The notes: a model not told the origin generated them from the letters alone. A DNA stretch of 64,000 nucleotides from Dryocola clanedunensis subsp. sulfonylureivorans (GCF_016756775.1 NZ_JAERMU010000017.1:41319-105318), one strand, 5' to 3'. Numbered from the stretch's first letter, positions 47,459-57,476 are shown. A program made the numbers and translations.

Positions 47459-48091
47459 TTAACGAGTGCCGTAAACGACGATCGTTTTACCATGAGCGGA
47501 GATCAGATTCTGATCTTCGAGCATTTTCAGGATACGACCAACGGTTTCACGGGAGCAACCCACGATCTGACCGATTTCCTGGCGGGTGATTTTAATCTGC
47601 ATCCCGTCCGGGTGGGTCATAGCATCTGGTTGTTTAGCCAGGCTCAGCAGCGTCTGGGCGATACGTCCGGTCACGTCCAGGAAGGCAAGGTTACCGACTT
47701 TTTCTGAGGTGACTTGCAGACGACGAGCCATCTGCGAGGAGAGACGCATCAGGATATCCGGGTTGACCTGGATAAGCTGACGGAATTTTTTATAGGAAAT
47801 TTCAGCAACTTCACACGCTGTTTTTGCACGAACCCAGGCGCTACGCTCCTGGCCTTCTTCAAACAGGCCTAATTCACCGATGAAATCGCCTTGATTCAGG
47901 TAAGAGAGGATCATTTCCTTACCTTCTTCATCTTTGATCAGAACTGCCACCGAGCCTTTGACGATGTAATACAGCGTCTCTGCTTTTTCGCCCTGGTGGA
48001 TCAGCGTGCTCTTTGATGGATACTTATGAATATGGCAATGGGACAAGAACCATTCGAGAGTCGGGTCTGTTTGCGGTTTGCCAAGCACCAT
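47459..48091 (-). CDS. crp: cAMP receptor protein (catabolite activator)
   Basis: A global regulator that binds DNA at TGTGA-N6-TCACA sites when loaded with cAMP. At 210 residues it appears essentially identical to E. coli CRP: the cAMP pocket with [15 protein letters not shown], the long dimer helix, and the HTH recognition helix in [12 protein letters not shown]. The ATG at 48089-48091 gives [20 protein letters not shown]-like site lies about 130 bp upstream, in line with autoregulation. Confidence 0.98.
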   Translation of the reverse strand: MVLGKPQTDPTLEWFLSHCHIHKYPSKSTLIHQGEKAETLYYIVKGSVAVLIKDEEGKEMILSYLNQGDFIGELGLFEEGQERSAWVRAKTACEVAEISYKKFRQLIQVNPDILMRLSSQMARRLQVTSEKVGNLAFLDVTGRIAQTLLSLAKQPDAMTHPDGMQIKITRQEIGQIVGCSRETVGRILKMLEDQNLISAHGKTIVVYGTR

Positions 48092-48410
48092 GCGCGATTA
48101 TCCTCTGTTATAAACTGGCTACCAAAGACAGGATGCTAACCCCTGTCCGGCGTTGCAATCATTAGAATTTTCCCACTTTCGGGAAATGGCCTGCAAGTCA
48201 CTCTTGCCGCCTGTAATTTGTGATCTCCTCTGCATACATACGTTACATCAATAAATCAATGTCACAATGTTGCATCCGGATTGTTTTAGCATAGCTTTCG
48301 ACAGGTGTCTCCTGTTGTCTCGTTTCAGCATGACGCAGGTCGCCTTCCGTTGCCAGATCTGTTGCATCCGCGTACTCTGGAAAGAAATAACTTCAACAGG
48401 AGTAAGCAGC
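48092..48410. other. crp-yhfA divergent intergenic region (319 bp)
   Basis: Contains the long crp leader, a CRP site at 48219-48234 and a second half-site, TGTCACA, at 48259-48265 nearer yhfA. No gene was identified. A frame reading into yhfA from upstream shows no family similarity before residue 1 of YhfA. Confidence 0.55.
48219..48234 (-). promoter_or_regulatory. CRP autoregulation site in the crp leader
   Basis: On the minus strand the site reads TGCAG-AGGAGA-TCACA within GTATGCAGAGGAGATCACA, closely resembling the E. coli crp leader site. One half (TCACA) is perfect. In E. coli, CRP at this position controls its own promoter and a divergent transcript. Confidence 0.55.
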
Positions 48411-48815
48411 ATGCAGGCACGAGTGAAATGGGTTGAGGGGTTAACCTTTCTGGGGGAATCTGCTTCCGGCCACCAGATCCTGATGGACGGCAATTCCGGC
48501 GATAAAGCCCCAAGCCCGATGGAGGTGGTGCTAATGGCGGCCGGCGGCTGTAGCGCCATTGATGTCGTGTCGATTTTGCAAAAAGGTCGTCACGATGTGA
48601 CCGACTGCGAAGTGAAGCTGACCTCCGAACGCCGGGAAGAAGCGCCGCGTCTGTTTACCCACATCAATCTGCACTTTATCGTGACCGGCAAAGATCTTAA
48701 GGACAATGCCGTATCGCGCGCCGTTGATCTGTCCGCGGAGAAATATTGTTCTGTTGCGCTGATGCTGGAGAAAGCGGCAAACATTACGCACAGTTATGAA
48801 GTGATTGAAGCGTAA
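48411..48815 (+). CDS. yhfA: YhfA, OsmC-family protein
   Basis: A 134-residue OsmC/Ohr-fold protein. The central segment PSPMEVVLMAAGGCSAIDVV carries one of the conserved cysteines (in GGCSA) and EKYCSVALMLEKAA carries the other, the two-Cys pattern associated with peroxide reduction in OsmC relatives. The physiological role of YhfA is not known. The ATG at 48411 gives the family start MQARVKWVEG; AGGAG lies upstream with fair spacing. It diverges from crp, as in E. coli. Confidence 0.94.
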   Translation: MQARVKWVEGLTFLGESASGHQILMDGNSGDKAPSPMEVVLMAAGGCSAIDVVSILQKGRHDVTDCEVKLTSERREEAPRLFTHINLHFIVTGKDLKDNAVSRAVDLSAEKYCSVALMLEKAANITHSYEVIEA

Positions 48816-48823
48816 ACCTTTTC

Positions 48824-48843
48824 AGGGCGGTTTTCGCCGCCCT
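48824..48843. terminator. Hairpin between yhfA and prkB
   Basis: AGGGCGG (48824-48830) pairs with CCGCCCT (48837-48843) around TTTTCG, 8 bases after the yhfA stop and overlapping the prkB stop. It lacks a strong T-run on the plus side, so termination strength is uncertain. Confidence 0.45.
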
Positions 48844-49711
48844 AAATGATATCCCGGCCCTCGGCCAGCTGCTGCACCAGCGGCGTCATGATTAATTCCA
48901 TCGCCAGACCCATTTTTCCCCCCGGCACCACTAATGTATTGATGTGAGAAATGAATGAGCCTTGCAGCATCGCCAGCAGGTAAGGGAAGTCGATATTGTC
49001 CAGGCCACGGAAGTGAATCACAACAAAGCTTTCGTCCAGCGAGGGAATGCCGCGAGCCGCAAACGGGTTCGACGTGTCTACCGTCGGCACGCGCTGGAAG
49101 TTGATATGGGTGCGTGAGAACTGGGGCGTAATGAAGTTGATGTAGTCATCCATCGAACGGACAACGGAATCCATCACCGCCTCCCGCGAGTGTCCGCGTT
49201 CGGTGGTATCGCGCATCAGTTTCTGGATCCACTCCAGGTTGACGATGGGCACCACGCCTACCAGCAAGTCTACATAATTAGCTACGTCATGCTGAGGTGT
49301 CACCACGCCGCCGTGCAGACCTTCATAGAAGAGCACGTCCGTGGGTTCCGGCAGGGGTTGCCAGGGCGTAAATGTTCCGGGGATCTGGTTCCACGGCACG
49401 GCTTCATCGTAGGTATGGAGATACTTTCGGGACTTGCCCTGACCGCTACGGCCATATTCGGCGAATGTCTGCTCCAGTAGGCCAAAGTCATTGGCTTCCG
49501 GGCCAAAGTAGCTGATATGTCGCCCCAGGTCGCGAGCCTTACGGATAGCCATGTCCATTTCCGGGCGGGTATAGCGGTGGAAGCTGTCACCCTCCACTTC
49601 TGCGGCACGCAGGTTCAGCTGCTGGAAGATTTTACGGAAGGCAAGGCTGGTGGTCGTTGTTCCTGCACCGCTGGAACCAGTGACGGCAATAACCGGATGT
49701 TTGGCTGACAT
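48842..49711 (-). CDS. prkB: PrkB, phosphoribulokinase-like protein
   Basis: A P-loop kinase of the phosphoribulokinase/uridine kinase family, 289 residues, with the Walker A variant GSSGAGTTTT at 12-21 and the phosphoribulokinase-type stretch GDSFHRYTRPEMD. These bacteria lack RuBisCO, so the substrate in vivo is unclear; the name rests on homology only. In E. coli it belongs to the yheT-yheU-prkB group, and the same order is kept here. Confidence 0.93.
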   Translation of the reverse strand: MSAKHPVIAVTGSSGAGTTTTSLAFRKIFQQLNLRAAEVEGDSFHRYTRPEMDMAIRKARDLGRHISYFGPEANDFGLLEQTFAEYGRSGQGKSRKYLHTYDEAVPWNQIPGTFTPWQPLPEPTDVLFYEGLHGGVVTPQHDVANYVDLLVGVVPIVNLEWIQKLMRDTTERGHSREAVMDSVVRSMDDYINFITPQFSRTHINFQRVPTVDTSNPFAARGIPSLDESFVVIHFRGLDNIDFPYLLAMLQGSFISHINTLVVPGGKMGLAMELIMTPLVQQLAEGRDII

Positions 49712-49766
49712 AGGGCGACAACTCCATGGGTGAATTCAGTGTAAGGTTAAGCGATCGGAGCGTTTT

Positions 49767-49841
49767 CGTAGGGCGGGTAAGCTTTGCGTCACCTGACCTG
49801 GGCGCAGTGGTAGATGGCACTGGCGCTTATCCACCCTACAA
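49767..49841. repeat. REP pair between yheU and prkB
   Basis: CGTAGGGCGGGTAAGCTTTGCG on the left and GGCACTGGCGCTTATCCACC with CCTACAA on the right are two inverted units of the GGATAAGC family. They fill much of the 155 bp between yheU and prkB within the same-strand group. Confidence 0.72.
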
Positions 49842-49866
49842 CGGCCAGAGCCGGAAGTATTGTTAA

Positions 49867-50085
49867 TCAGCCGCGGAACTGGCCGCGCGGCATGATATTT
49901 ACCGTCTCGTGGAGTTCAGACCAGACCAGCACCGCCTCGCCGCTTTGCAGCTGGCGTTTCACGTCTGCGACCTTGGCCGACAATGAGCGCTCTTGTTCAC
50001 CATAATCTGTCCCCTCACGTAACACAAAGGATTCGATGAGATTATCCAGCGTCTCGGGGTCTATTTCCTGCCAGGGAAGCAACAT
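49867..50085 (-). CDS. yheU: YheU family protein (UPF0270)
   Basis: A 72-residue conserved protein of unknown function. It begins [27 protein letters not shown] sequence with [12 protein letters not shown] following, which is the family hallmark. Its start is one base after the yheT stop, so the two are translationally linked. No activity is proposed. Confidence 0.93.
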   Translation of the reverse strand: MLLPWQEIDPETLDNLIESFVLREGTDYGEQERSLSAKVADVKRQLQSGEAVLVWSELHETVNIMPRGQFRG

Positions 50086-50086
50086 G

Positions 50087-51103
50087 TTATTTATCCAGGT
50101 ACCGCGTTAGCCAGTCGGGAATGCGTTGTTCGAGCCACATCTCCGGCTTGCGTAAAGTGCCGCCGACGAAGCCAACGTGGCCGCCGTGGGTGGTGAGCTG
50201 ATATTCAATATTAGCCGGTAAAGTCGTTTTATCGGGGATCACGTGGTGATCCATAAACGGGTCGTCTTTTGCATGAATGATAAGCGTAGGATTGGCAATA
50301 TCCGGCAGCAGCGGCATAGCGCTGCACTGACGGTAGTAATCCAGCGCATCGGCGAAACCATGAATTTTTGACGTGACCAGATCGTCAAATTCACGGATCC
50401 GGCGTACACCCTTCAGCTGGCGCAGATCCACCGGCAGCGTGCCGGGGTAGCTTCTCAGTTTTCGGGCGGCATTTTTTTTCAGCAGATTGAGCAAGTAGCG
50501 CTGATAAAAACGCGAAAAGCCCTGTTCCATATGATAACAGCACTGTTCCAGCATCAGTGGTGCAGAGACGATAACCCCGGCGTCCAGCGTGCAGTCTGCC
50601 CCCTGTTTTGCCATCAGGCAGGCCAGCATGTTACCGCCGAGCGAGTAGCCGACCGCGGCGGTAGGGACTTCGCCATAGCGCTGCGTCAGCCAGTTAAGGA
50701 AATAGCTGCCATCTTCGATTTCGCCGGAGTGATAGATTCGTCCCATGCGATTTGGCACGCCGCTACAGCCACGAAAATGCATCACCACGCCCAGCCAGCC
50801 GCGCTTTTGCGCCGCCTCAATCAAGCCGTGAGCGTACGGGCTGTGCAGGCTCCCCTCCAGGCCGTGAAACACCACCAGGCGAGGTTTATGCATAGCTTCG
50901 CGAGGATCTTCGCTCCAGGCGAGATCGACGAAATCTCCATCCGGCATATCAAGACGCTGCCAGTGGGGCTTAAATTTGACACGACGACGGATCACACGCG
51001 GAAGCATGGTCTGCAGGTGAGGGTTGCTCATACCGCGCATGGGGCGGAATGGCTCGCCGTCATCATGATTAAAATTCAATTCTACAGGGCTTGTTTGATC
51101 CAT
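50087..51103 (-). CDS. yheT: YheT, alpha/beta-hydrolase family protein
   Basis: A 338-residue alpha/beta hydrolase of the YheT (COG0429/ABHD1-like) family. [12 protein letters not shown] is the oxyanion loop, GYSLGGN (152-158) the nucleophile elbow with Ser154, DDPFMDHHV holds the acid, and THGGHVGF the catalytic histidine. It is probably an esterase or lipase; the substrate is unknown. Start: ATG at 51101-51103, as in the family. It diverges from the LysE-family gene. Confidence 0.93.
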   Translation of the reverse strand: MDQTSPVELNFNHDDGEPFRPMRGMSNPHLQTMLPRVIRRRVKFKPHWQRLDMPDGDFVDLAWSEDPREAMHKPRLVVFHGLEGSLHSPYAHGLIEAAQKRGWLGVVMHFRGCSGVPNRMGRIYHSGEIEDGSYFLNWLTQRYGEVPTAAVGYSLGGNMLACLMAKQGADCTLDAGVIVSAPLMLEQCCYHMEQGFSRFYQRYLLNLLKKNAARKLRSYPGTLPVDLRQLKGVRRIREFDDLVTSKIHGFADALDYYRQCSAMPLLPDIANPTLIIHAKDDPFMDHHVIPDKTTLPANIEYQLTTHGGHVGFVGGTLRKPEMWLEQRIPDWLTRYLDK

Positions 51104-51164
51104 ATCACACTGTTAGTTTCGTTCAGTTGCTCATTATTACTTTTGGGTGTGGAGCACCCACGTC

Positions 51165-51764
51165 ATGGAAACGCTTTTCTTATCAATGCTGGGCTTTCTT
51201 TGGGTCGCCGCGATCACCCCAGGTCCGAATAATACGTTACTTACCTCATCCGGGGCCAATTACGGATTCATCCGCAGTCTGCCGCTGATGATTGGCATCA
51301 TGCTTGGCATGCAGTGCATTTTACTGCTGGTGGCCTGCGGCGTGGGTAGTCTTATCCTGCTCTACCCGGCGCTCCACCTTATCCTGAAGATTGCCGGGAG
51401 TATTTATCTTTTGTGGCTGGCATGGAAAATCGGCACGGCCACCTATGAACGCCTGGAAACCGATGCAGCACCGCCGACGCCTATCCCTTTCTGGCAGGGT
51501 GGTTTGTTGCAGGTTATCAACCCGAAAGCCTGGCTGATGGCGCTGGGCGCGGTTGCCAGCTTCAGCCTCGCCGGTTCCCAGTATCTGCATTCCGTCGTGT
51601 TAATCAGCATTGGCATTGCGCTGGTGAACATTGTGGCTGGCGTCATCTGGATTGCGTTCGGTAGCCTGATTGGCAAACTCCTGCGCAGCCGCCGCGCCTG
51701 GGTCATCTTCAATATCTTTATGGGCCTGCTGACGGCTGCCTGCGTGCTGCTAATCTGGCGCTGA
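51165..51764 (+). CDS. LysE-family translocator
   Basis: A LysE/RhtB-type amino-acid exporter of about 199 residues with six hydrophobic segments and the family start FLWVAAITPGPNNTLLTSSGA (given here in shortened sense: the ITPGPN loop is diagnostic). The INPKAWLMALGA motif in the second half is also conserved. The ATG at 51165 was preferred over the GTG at 51147 because it gives the standard METLFLSMLGF start with GGAG upstream. The substrate is unknown. It is an addition relative to E. coli K-12 at this site, to my knowledge. Confidence 0.88.
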   Translation: METLFLSMLGFLWVAAITPGPNNTLLTSSGANYGFIRSLPLMIGIMLGMQCILLLVACGVGSLILLYPALHLILKIAGSIYLLWLAWKIGTATYERLETDAAPPTPIPFWQGGLLQVINPKAWLMALGAVASFSLAGSQYLHSVVLISIGIALVNIVAGVIWIAFGSLIGKLLRSRRAWVIFNIFMGLLTAACVLLIWR

Positions 51765-51768
51765 TCCT

Positions 51769-51837
51769 GTAAGGCGGGAAAGCGAAGCGCTCCCGCCATC
51801 TACATTTTCGGATGACGCTACGCTTAACCGACCTACA
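51769..51837. repeat. REP elements between convergent lysE-like gene and yheS
   Basis: AAGGCGGGAAAGCGAAGCG-CTCCCGCC forms one hairpin, and CGGATGACGCTACGCTTAACCG a second unit. They occupy nearly all the 78 bp between the two convergent stops. Confidence 0.65.
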
Positions 51838-51842
51838 AATTC

Positions 51843-53747
51843 TTACTCGCCTTGCATCATCTGTTCTAACTGCTCGTGGGCGTCCAGCCACTCCATTTCG
51901 CACCCCTCGAGCGCCGACTTCACCTTCACCTGCGTTTGCAAGCATTCGGTCATTTCCGCTTTCCGGCTTTGCTCGTAGATAGCGCTGTCCGCCAGCTTCT
52001 CTTCGACCTCTGCCAGCTGCTTGTTGAGCTTTTCCATCTGCTTTTCAAGCGTGGTGATTTGCTTGCGCAGCGGCTGGGTCAGGGTGCGCAGTTCTGCCTC
52101 GCGGCGCTTCTGATCCTTGCGGTTCTGAGCGCTGTTGGCGTTGTCTTTTGCGGCATCGTCCGGCTGGTTTTCCTGCTTTTGCAGATCGCTTAACCACTGC
52201 TGGTAATCTTCCAGATCGCCATCGAAGGCTTCCACTTTCCCGTCGTGTACCAGATAGAGGTCGTCGGTGGTTGAGCGCAGCAGGTGGCGGTCGTGCGAGA
52301 CGACAACCAGCGCGCCTTCGAAGTCGATCAGCGCCTCGGTTAACGCCTGGCGCATGTCGAGATCGAGGTGGTTCGTTGGTTCATCGAGCAGCAGCAGGTT
52401 AGGGCGCTGCCAGACCACGAGCGCCAGAACCAGACGAGCTTTTTCGCCGCCGGAGAAACGCTCGGTGCGCTCTGTAACCTTATCGCCCTGGAAGCCAAAG
52501 CCGCCTAAATAGTCGCGCAGCTGCTGTTCCAGCTCTTTAGGTGCTATACGTGCCAGATGCTGAAGCGGGGATTCGTCTGCGCGCAGATATTCAAGCTGAT
52601 GCTGTGCGAAGTAGCCGAGCTTGATGCCCTTTGCCAGACCAATATCCCCCTGTAGCGGTGCAAGCTCGCCCGCGAGCAGTTTAATCAGCGTTGATTTACC
52701 TGCGCCGTTGCGGCCCAGCAGGCCGATACGTGAACCCGGCACCAGGTTGAGTTTGATGGAGTTCAGAATGACGCGATCGCCATAACCGGCGCTGACTTTT
52801 TCCATTCGCAGCAGCGGGTTCGGCAGGCTTTCCGGCGCGCGGAAACTAAAGTGGAATGGGTTGTCCACGTGTGCCGGGGCAATCAGCTCCATGCGCTCGA
52901 GCATTTTCACACGGCTTTGCGCCTGCTTCGCTTTGGAGGCTTTAGCTTTAAAGCGATCGATAAAGCCTTGCAGATGCGCGACGCGTTCCTGCTGGCTTTC
53001 ATACATTGACTGCTGCTGGGCAAGGCGTGTCGCACGCTGTCCCTCAAACGACGAATAGTTGCCGGTGTACTCGAACATGCTCTGCTGTTCGATATGAATA
53101 ATTTTGCCGACCACCGGATCGAGGAAATCACGGTCGTGAGAAATCAGGATCAGCGTGCCCGGATAGTTCTTCAGCCATCTTTCCAGCCAGATGACCGCGT
53201 CCAGATCAAGGTGGTTGGTAGGTTCATCAAGCAGCAGCAGGTCGGAGCGGCAAATCAGCGCCTGGGCAAGGTTCAGACGCATACGCCAGCCGCCGGAAAA
53301 ATCGCTGACCGGGCGTTCGAGCTGTTCGTTGCTGAAGCCCAGACCGTGCAGCAGGCTCGAGGCGCGGGAGCGGATAGTCCACGCATCTACCGCATCGAGC
53401 TTGCCGTGAACCAGGGCGATGGCGTGACCGTCGTTGCGCACGTTGGCCTGCGCCAGTTCCGCTTCCAGCTGGCGGAACTCGCGATCGCCGTCAATTACGT
53501 ACTCAATGGCCGGCATATCCAGCGCCGGGGTTTCCTGATTCACCCAGGCCAGCGCCCAGTTGGACGGGAAGGTCATGCTGCCACCATCGGCGCTTATCTC
53601 GTTCTTTAAAAGCGCCAGCAGCGTGGATTTACCGCAGCCGTTTTTACCCACAAGACCGACTTTCTGGCCTGGGTTAATGGTGGCGGTCGCGTTGTCCAGC
53701 AGGACGCGGGTGCCGCGACGAATTTGTAACGAGGAGAAAACAATCAT
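51843..53747 (-). CDS. yheS: ABC-F ATPase YheS
   Basis: A soluble ABC-F protein (634 residues) with two nucleotide-binding domains: Walker A GKNGCGKST (about 34-42) and GRNGAGKST (about 345-353), signature motifs FSGGWRMRL and FSGGEKARL, and Walker B LLLLDEPTNHLD twice. The linker is charged, and a coiled-coil C-terminal tail (about 535-634) ends the protein. ABC-F proteins act on ribosomes; recent work links YheS to relief of translation arrest. It diverges from kefG. Confidence 0.96.
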   Translation of the reverse strand: MIVFSSLQIRRGTRVLLDNATATINPGQKVGLVGKNGCGKSTLLALLKNEISADGGSMTFPSNWALAWVNQETPALDMPAIEYVIDGDREFRQLEAELAQANVRNDGHAIALVHGKLDAVDAWTIRSRASSLLHGLGFSNEQLERPVSDFSGGWRMRLNLAQALICRSDLLLLDEPTNHLDLDAVIWLERWLKNYPGTLILISHDRDFLDPVVGKIIHIEQQSMFEYTGNYSSFEGQRATRLAQQQSMYESQQERVAHLQGFIDRFKAKASKAKQAQSRVKMLERMELIAPAHVDNPFHFSFRAPESLPNPLLRMEKVSAGYGDRVILNSIKLNLVPGSRIGLLGRNGAGKSTLIKLLAGELAPLQGDIGLAKGIKLGYFAQHQLEYLRADESPLQHLARIAPKELEQQLRDYLGGFGFQGDKVTERTERFSGGEKARLVLALVVWQRPNLLLLDEPTNHLDLDMRQALTEALIDFEGALVVVSHDRHLLRSTTDDLYLVHDGKVEAFDGDLEDYQQWLSDLQKQENQPDDAAKDNANSAQNRKDQKRREAELRTLTQPLRKQITTLEKQMEKLNKQLAEVEEKLADSAIYEQSRKAEMTECLQTQVKVKSALEGCEMEWLDAHEQLEQMMQGE

Positions 53748-53867
53748 AAAGCGCCGTATGTTCAGAGTATGTTAAATTGTCATTATATTTGGGTAACGTG
53801 GTGCCTGGCATCACGTCGGGCTGCATGGTAGCCCAAAACAATCACTATGACGACGCCCTGGAGGGTA

Positions 53868-54422
53868 ATGATGTCGCAGCCGCCGAAAGTTTTGCTGCTG
53901 TATGCCCATCCGGAATCACAGGACTCGGTCGCTAACCGGGTTCTGCTTCAGCCGGCTCAGCAGCTTGCAAATGTTACCGTGCACGATCTTTATGCACACT
54001 ATCCCGACTTTTTTATCGATATCTATCACGAGCAGGCCCTGCTGCAAGAGCACGATGTCATTGTTTTCCAACATCCGCTTTATACCTATAGCTGTCCGGC
54101 GCTGCTAAAAGAGTGGCTGGACCGCGTTCTGAGCCGTGGCTTTGCCAGCGGCGTTGGCGGCAACGCGCTGGCGGGAAAATACTGGCGTAGCGTGATTACT
54201 ACCGGTGAGCCGGAAGGCGCATACCGCCACGATGGTTTTAATCGTTTTCCACTGACCGATATCCTGCGCCCTTTTGAGCTAACGGCGGCAATGTGCCGGA
54301 TGCAGTGGCTGAACCCCATGATCGTTTACTGGGCGCGGCGACAATCAAAACAGGAACTGGTGAGCCATGCGAGAGCCTACGGCGACTGGCTTGCAGCCCC
54401 ATTATTGCCGGGAGGCCGCTGA
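53868..54422 (+). CDS. kefG: KefG, ancillary quinone oxidoreductase for KefB
   Basis: A flavodoxin-like protein (184 residues) needed for full activity of the KefB K+ efflux system. It shows [17 protein letters not shown], the DLYAHYPDF segment, and the [22 protein letters not shown] region of the FMN-binding fold. GGAGGG at 53860-53865 precedes two in-frame ATGs; 53868 follows the E. coli annotation MMSQP. Its stop TGA overlaps the kefB ATG by one base. Confidence 0.95.
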   Translation: MMSQPPKVLLLYAHPESQDSVANRVLLQPAQQLANVTVHDLYAHYPDFFIDIYHEQALLQEHDVIVFQHPLYTYSCPALLKEWLDRVLSRGFASGVGGNALAGKYWRSVITTGEPEGAYRHDGFNRFPLTDILRPFELTAAMCRMQWLNPMIVYWARRQSKQELVSHARAYGDWLAAPLLPGGR

Positions 54423-56227
54423 TGGAAGGGTCTGATTTGTTGCTGGCGGGCGTACTTTTCTTGTTTGCCGCCGTCGTCGCCGTGCCGATTGCCGCTCGCC
54501 TGGGCATTGGTGCCGTGCTTGGCTATTTGCTGGCGGGGATTGCCATTGGCCCGTGGGGGTTAGGTTTTATCAGCGACGTGGATGAAATCCTCCACTTCTC
54601 GGAGCTGGGCGTCGTGTTCCTGATGTTTATCATCGGGCTTGAACTGAATCCGTCGAAACTCTGGCAGCTACGTCGATCTATATTTGGCGTGGGGGCGGCG
54701 CAGGTGCTGTTGAGCGCCGCGGTGCTTGCCGGGCTGTTGATGCTGACGAAGTTTTCGTGGCAGGCGGCGGTGATTGGCGGCATTGGCCTCGCCATGTCCT
54801 CGACCGCGATGGCTTTACAGCTGATGCGCGACAAAGGGATGAACCGTAACGAAGCGGGACAGCTCGGCTTTTCGGTGCTGTTGTTTCAGGATTTAGCCGT
54901 GATCCCGGCGCTGGCTCTGGTACCGCTGCTGGCAGGCAACGACGACGGACATACCGACTGGATAAAGGTTGGTTTTAAAGTGCTGGCCTTTGCGGGCATG
55001 TTAATTGGCGGACGCTATCTGCTGCGACCTTTGTTCCGCTTTATCGCCGGGTCCGGCGTGCGCGAGGTCTTTACTGCCGCCGCATTGTTGCTGGTACTCG
55101 GTTCGGCATTGTTTATGGACGCGCTGGGGCTGTCGATGGCGCTGGGAACGTTTATTGCGGGCGTGCTGCTGGCAGAAAGCGAATACCGGCACGAACTGGA
55201 AATCGCTATCGATCCGTTCAAAGGATTATTGCTTGGGCTGTTCTTTATCTCGGTGGGCATGGCGCTAAACCTTGGCGTGCTCTATACCCATCTGCTGCTG
55301 GTTATCTGCGGTGTCGTTGCGCTGGTGGCACTGAAGTTTGCCGTGCTGTACGTCATCTCCTGTATTTACGGGCTGCGCAGCTCGGAGCGGCTACAGTTCT
55401 CTGGCGTGCTCAGTCAAAGCGGAGAGTTTGCGTTTGTGCTGTTCTCCACGGCTTCGTCCCAGAAGCTGTTTCAGGGGGATCAGCTGCCCATGCTGCTGGT
55501 GACCGTCACGCTCTCGATGATGACGACGCCGTTATTAATGAAAGGCGTTGATGCCATTCTTGCACGTCGTTTTAATATTGTTGAAGAGAACGATGAGAAG
55601 CCCTACGTAGAAGACGATCAGCCGCAGGTCATTATTGTTGGTTTCGGGCGATTCGGGCAGGTTATCGGGCGTTTGCTTATGGCAAACAAGATGCGTATTA
55701 CGGTACTTGAACGGGATATCAGCTCGGTCAGCCTGATGCGCAAATATGGTTACAAAGTTTATTACGGTGATGCGACCGAAGTTGATCTGTTGCGCTCGGC
55801 CGGTGCGGAGGCGGCGAAATCCATCGTGATTACCTGCAATGAACCGGAGGACACGATGAAAATTGTTCATCTGTGTCAGCAGCACTTTCCACACCTGGCC
55901 ATCCTGGCGCGGGCCAGAGGACGTGTGGAAGCACATGAATTATTGCAGGCCGGCGTGAAACAGTTTTCACGTGAAACATTCTCCAGCGCCCTGGAGCTTG
56001 GTCGTAAAGCGTTGATGACGCTTGGGATGCATCCTCATCAGGCTCACCGAGCTCAGCTGCACTTCCGCCGCCTGGATATGCGAATGCTGCGTGAGCTGAT
56101 GCCGATTCATACGGATACGGCGCAGATTTCCAGAGTGAAAGAGGCCCGACGGGAGCTGGAAGAGATTTTTGAACGTGAAATGCAGTATGAGCGTCGCCAG
56201 TTAGATGGCTGGGACGAGTTTGAATAG
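54422..56227 (+). CDS. kefB: Glutathione-regulated K+/H+ antiporter KefB
   Basis: An inner-membrane K+ efflux system that acidifies the cytoplasm to protect against electrophiles; closed by glutathione and opened by glutathione adducts. In 601 residues, the N-terminal CPA2 antiporter domain has about 12 membrane segments (1-380), followed by the cytosolic KTN/RCK domain from about 400 ([13 protein letters not shown], the NAD-binding start; LERDISSV). KefG, encoded immediately upstream with a one-base overlap, is its partner. Confidence 0.96.
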   Translation: MEGSDLLLAGVLFLFAAVVAVPIAARLGIGAVLGYLLAGIAIGPWGLGFISDVDEILHFSELGVVFLMFIIGLELNPSKLWQLRRSIFGVGAAQVLLSAAVLAGLLMLTKFSWQAAVIGGIGLAMSSTAMALQLMRDKGMNRNEAGQLGFSVLLFQDLAVIPALALVPLLAGNDDGHTDWIKVGFKVLAFAGMLIGGRYLLRPLFRFIAGSGVREVFTAAALLLVLGSALFMDALGLSMALGTFIAGVLLAESEYRHELEIAIDPFKGLLLGLFFISVGMALNLGVLYTHLLLVICGVVALVALKFAVLYVISCIYGLRSSERLQFSGVLSQSGEFAFVLFSTASSQKLFQGDQLPMLLVTVTLSMMTTPLLMKGVDAILARRFNIVEENDEKPYVEDDQPQVIIVGFGRFGQVIGRLLMANKMRITVLERDISSVSLMRKYGYKVYYGDATEVDLLRSAGAEAAKSIVITCNEPEDTMKIVHLCQQHFPHLAILARARGRVEAHELLQAGVKQFSRETFSSALELGRKALMTLGMHPHQAHRAQLHFRRLDMRMLRELMPIHTDTAQISRVKEARRELEEIFEREMQYERRQLDGWDEFE

Positions 56228-56239
56228 AAGGTAAAGCCA

Positions 56240-56440
56240 ATGTCAGTGCGCAAACGTTTTATTGCCGGGGCCATCTGTCCCCAGTGCCAGGCTCAGGATT
56301 CTCTTGCGATGTGGCGCGAGAATAATATCGATATCGTTGAGTGCGTTAAGTGCGGTCATCAGATGCGGGAAGCGGATAAACAGGCCCGTGAGCACGTACG
56401 CGAACAAGAGCAGGTCATCGGCATTTTCCATCCGGACTAG
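56240..56440 (+). CDS. yheV: YheV, zinc-ribbon protein
   Basis: A 66-residue protein with two CXXC pairs, CPQC near residue 14 and CVKC near 42, forming a predicted zinc ribbon, and a charged C-terminal helix. Its function is unknown. It starts 12 bp after the kefB stop and is likely co-transcribed with kefGB; slyD follows behind its own promoter. Confidence 0.92.
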   Translation: MSVRKRFIAGAICPQCQAQDSLAMWRENNIDIVECVKCGHQMREADKQAREHVREQEQVIGIFHPD

Positions 56441-56493
56441 CGAGATCCCCCGAGTTTTTTTAAGCTTAAGGGTACACCGGCGTCGATTTCCGC

Positions 56494-56499
56494 TACAAT
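56494..56499 (+). promoter_or_regulatory. Candidate slyD -10 element
   Basis: TACAAT lies 35 bases before the slyD ATG in the 94 bp gap after yheV. The -35 region (about GGTACA at 56471-56476) is weak. Inference from hexamer match and position only. Confidence 0.4.
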
Positions 56500-56534
56500 C
56501 GTCGCCAGTTTTTTTCCCACGCTCAGGAGATATC

Positions 56535-57113
56535 ATGAAAGTAGCAAAAGACCTGGTGGTCAGCCTGGCCTATCAGGTACGTACAGAAGACGGTGTGTTG
56601 GTTGATGAGTCTCCGGTCAGTGCGCCGCTGGACTATCTGCATGGTCACGGCTCCCTGATTTCAGGGCTGGAAACCGCGCTCGACGGTCACGTTGTTGGCG
56701 ACAAGTTTGACGTTTCCGTCGGTGCTAACGATGCTTACGGTCAGTACGACGACAATCTGGTGCAGCGCGTGCCTAAAGACGTGTTCATGGGTGTTGACGA
56801 ACTGCAGGTTGGCATGCGTTTCATGGCTGAAACCGACCAGGGCCCGGTCCCGGTTGAAATCACCGAAGTTGAAGACGACCACGTCGTTGTTGACGGCAAC
56901 CACATGCTGGCTGGTCAGAACCTGAACTTCAACGTTGAAGTTATCGCGATTCGTGAAGCTACCGCTGAAGAACTGGCTCACGGCCACGTTCACGGCGAGC
57001 ACGATCATCATCACGACCACGAAGGTGGTTGCTGTGGTGGTCACGGCCATGACCACGACCACGACCATGGTAAAGGTGGTTGCGGCGGTAATGGCGGCTG
57101 CGGCTGTCACTAA
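56535..57113 (+). CDS. slyD: FKBP-type peptidyl-prolyl isomerase and metallochaperone SlyD
   Basis: A cytoplasmic prolyl isomerase and chaperone that also delivers nickel for hydrogenase maturation. In 192 residues the FKBP domain is split by the chaperone IF insert (about 70-130), and the tail (about 148-192) is packed with His, Cys and Gly (HDHHHDHEGGCCGGHGHDHD-type sequence), the nickel/zinc-binding region. The ATG at 56535 follows AGGAGA. A strong shared terminator with slyX follows. Confidence 0.97.
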   Translation: MKVAKDLVVSLAYQVRTEDGVLVDESPVSAPLDYLHGHGSLISGLETALDGHVVGDKFDVSVGANDAYGQYDDNLVQRVPKDVFMGVDELQVGMRFMAETDQGPVPVEITEVEDDHVVVDGNHMLAGQNLNFNVEVIAIREATAEELAHGHVHGEHDHHHDHEGGCCGGHGHDHDHDHGKGGCGGNGGCGCH

Positions 57114-57127
57114 GCGTAAAGCGATAA

Positions 57128-57157
57128 AAAAAGGCGTGTCGGTTGACGCGCCTTTTT
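57128..57157. terminator. Bidirectional terminator between slyD and slyX
   Basis: AAAAAGGCGTGTC pairs with GACGCGCCTTTTT (one G-T wobble) around a GGTT loop. A-rich and T-rich flanks make it effective in both directions, ending convergent slyD and slyX. Confidence 0.9.
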
Positions 57158-57169
57158 CTTTTCCGGCAA

Positions 57170-57388
57170 TTAATAATGCGGCGGTGGGGTCTCTTCGGCC
57201 TGGGAGGCGATCATCGAAGGCTGGCTTGCTTTAAGCTTATCTACCAGCAGGCGAAAATGTTCGCGCAGTTTGACCATCTCCAGTTCGTGCGCCGTGACTG
57301 TCTGGTTTAGCTCTTCGATAGTGATCTCCTGAAATGCGAGACGACTCTCAAGTTCTTCCAGCCGTTGTTCGGTCGATTTTTGTTGCAT
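57170..57388 (-). CDS. slyX: SlyX family protein
   Basis: A 72-residue coiled-coil protein of unknown function. Most of the length is a heptad-type helix ([20 protein letters not shown] region), ending in the family tail PPPHY. It lies convergent to slyD and divergent from fkpA, as in E. coli. Confidence 0.93.
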   Translation of the reverse strand: MQQKSTEQRLEELESRLAFQEITIEELNQTVTAHELEMVKLREHFRLLVDKLKASQPSMIASQAEETPPPHY

Positions 57389-57476
57389 GGCTCACCTCTT
57401 GCTTGCCTGCGGATGGACAATTAGCACGGATTTTACTGAAAAATAACGCTAGTGACAGCGCCATTTGGCGTAAGAC

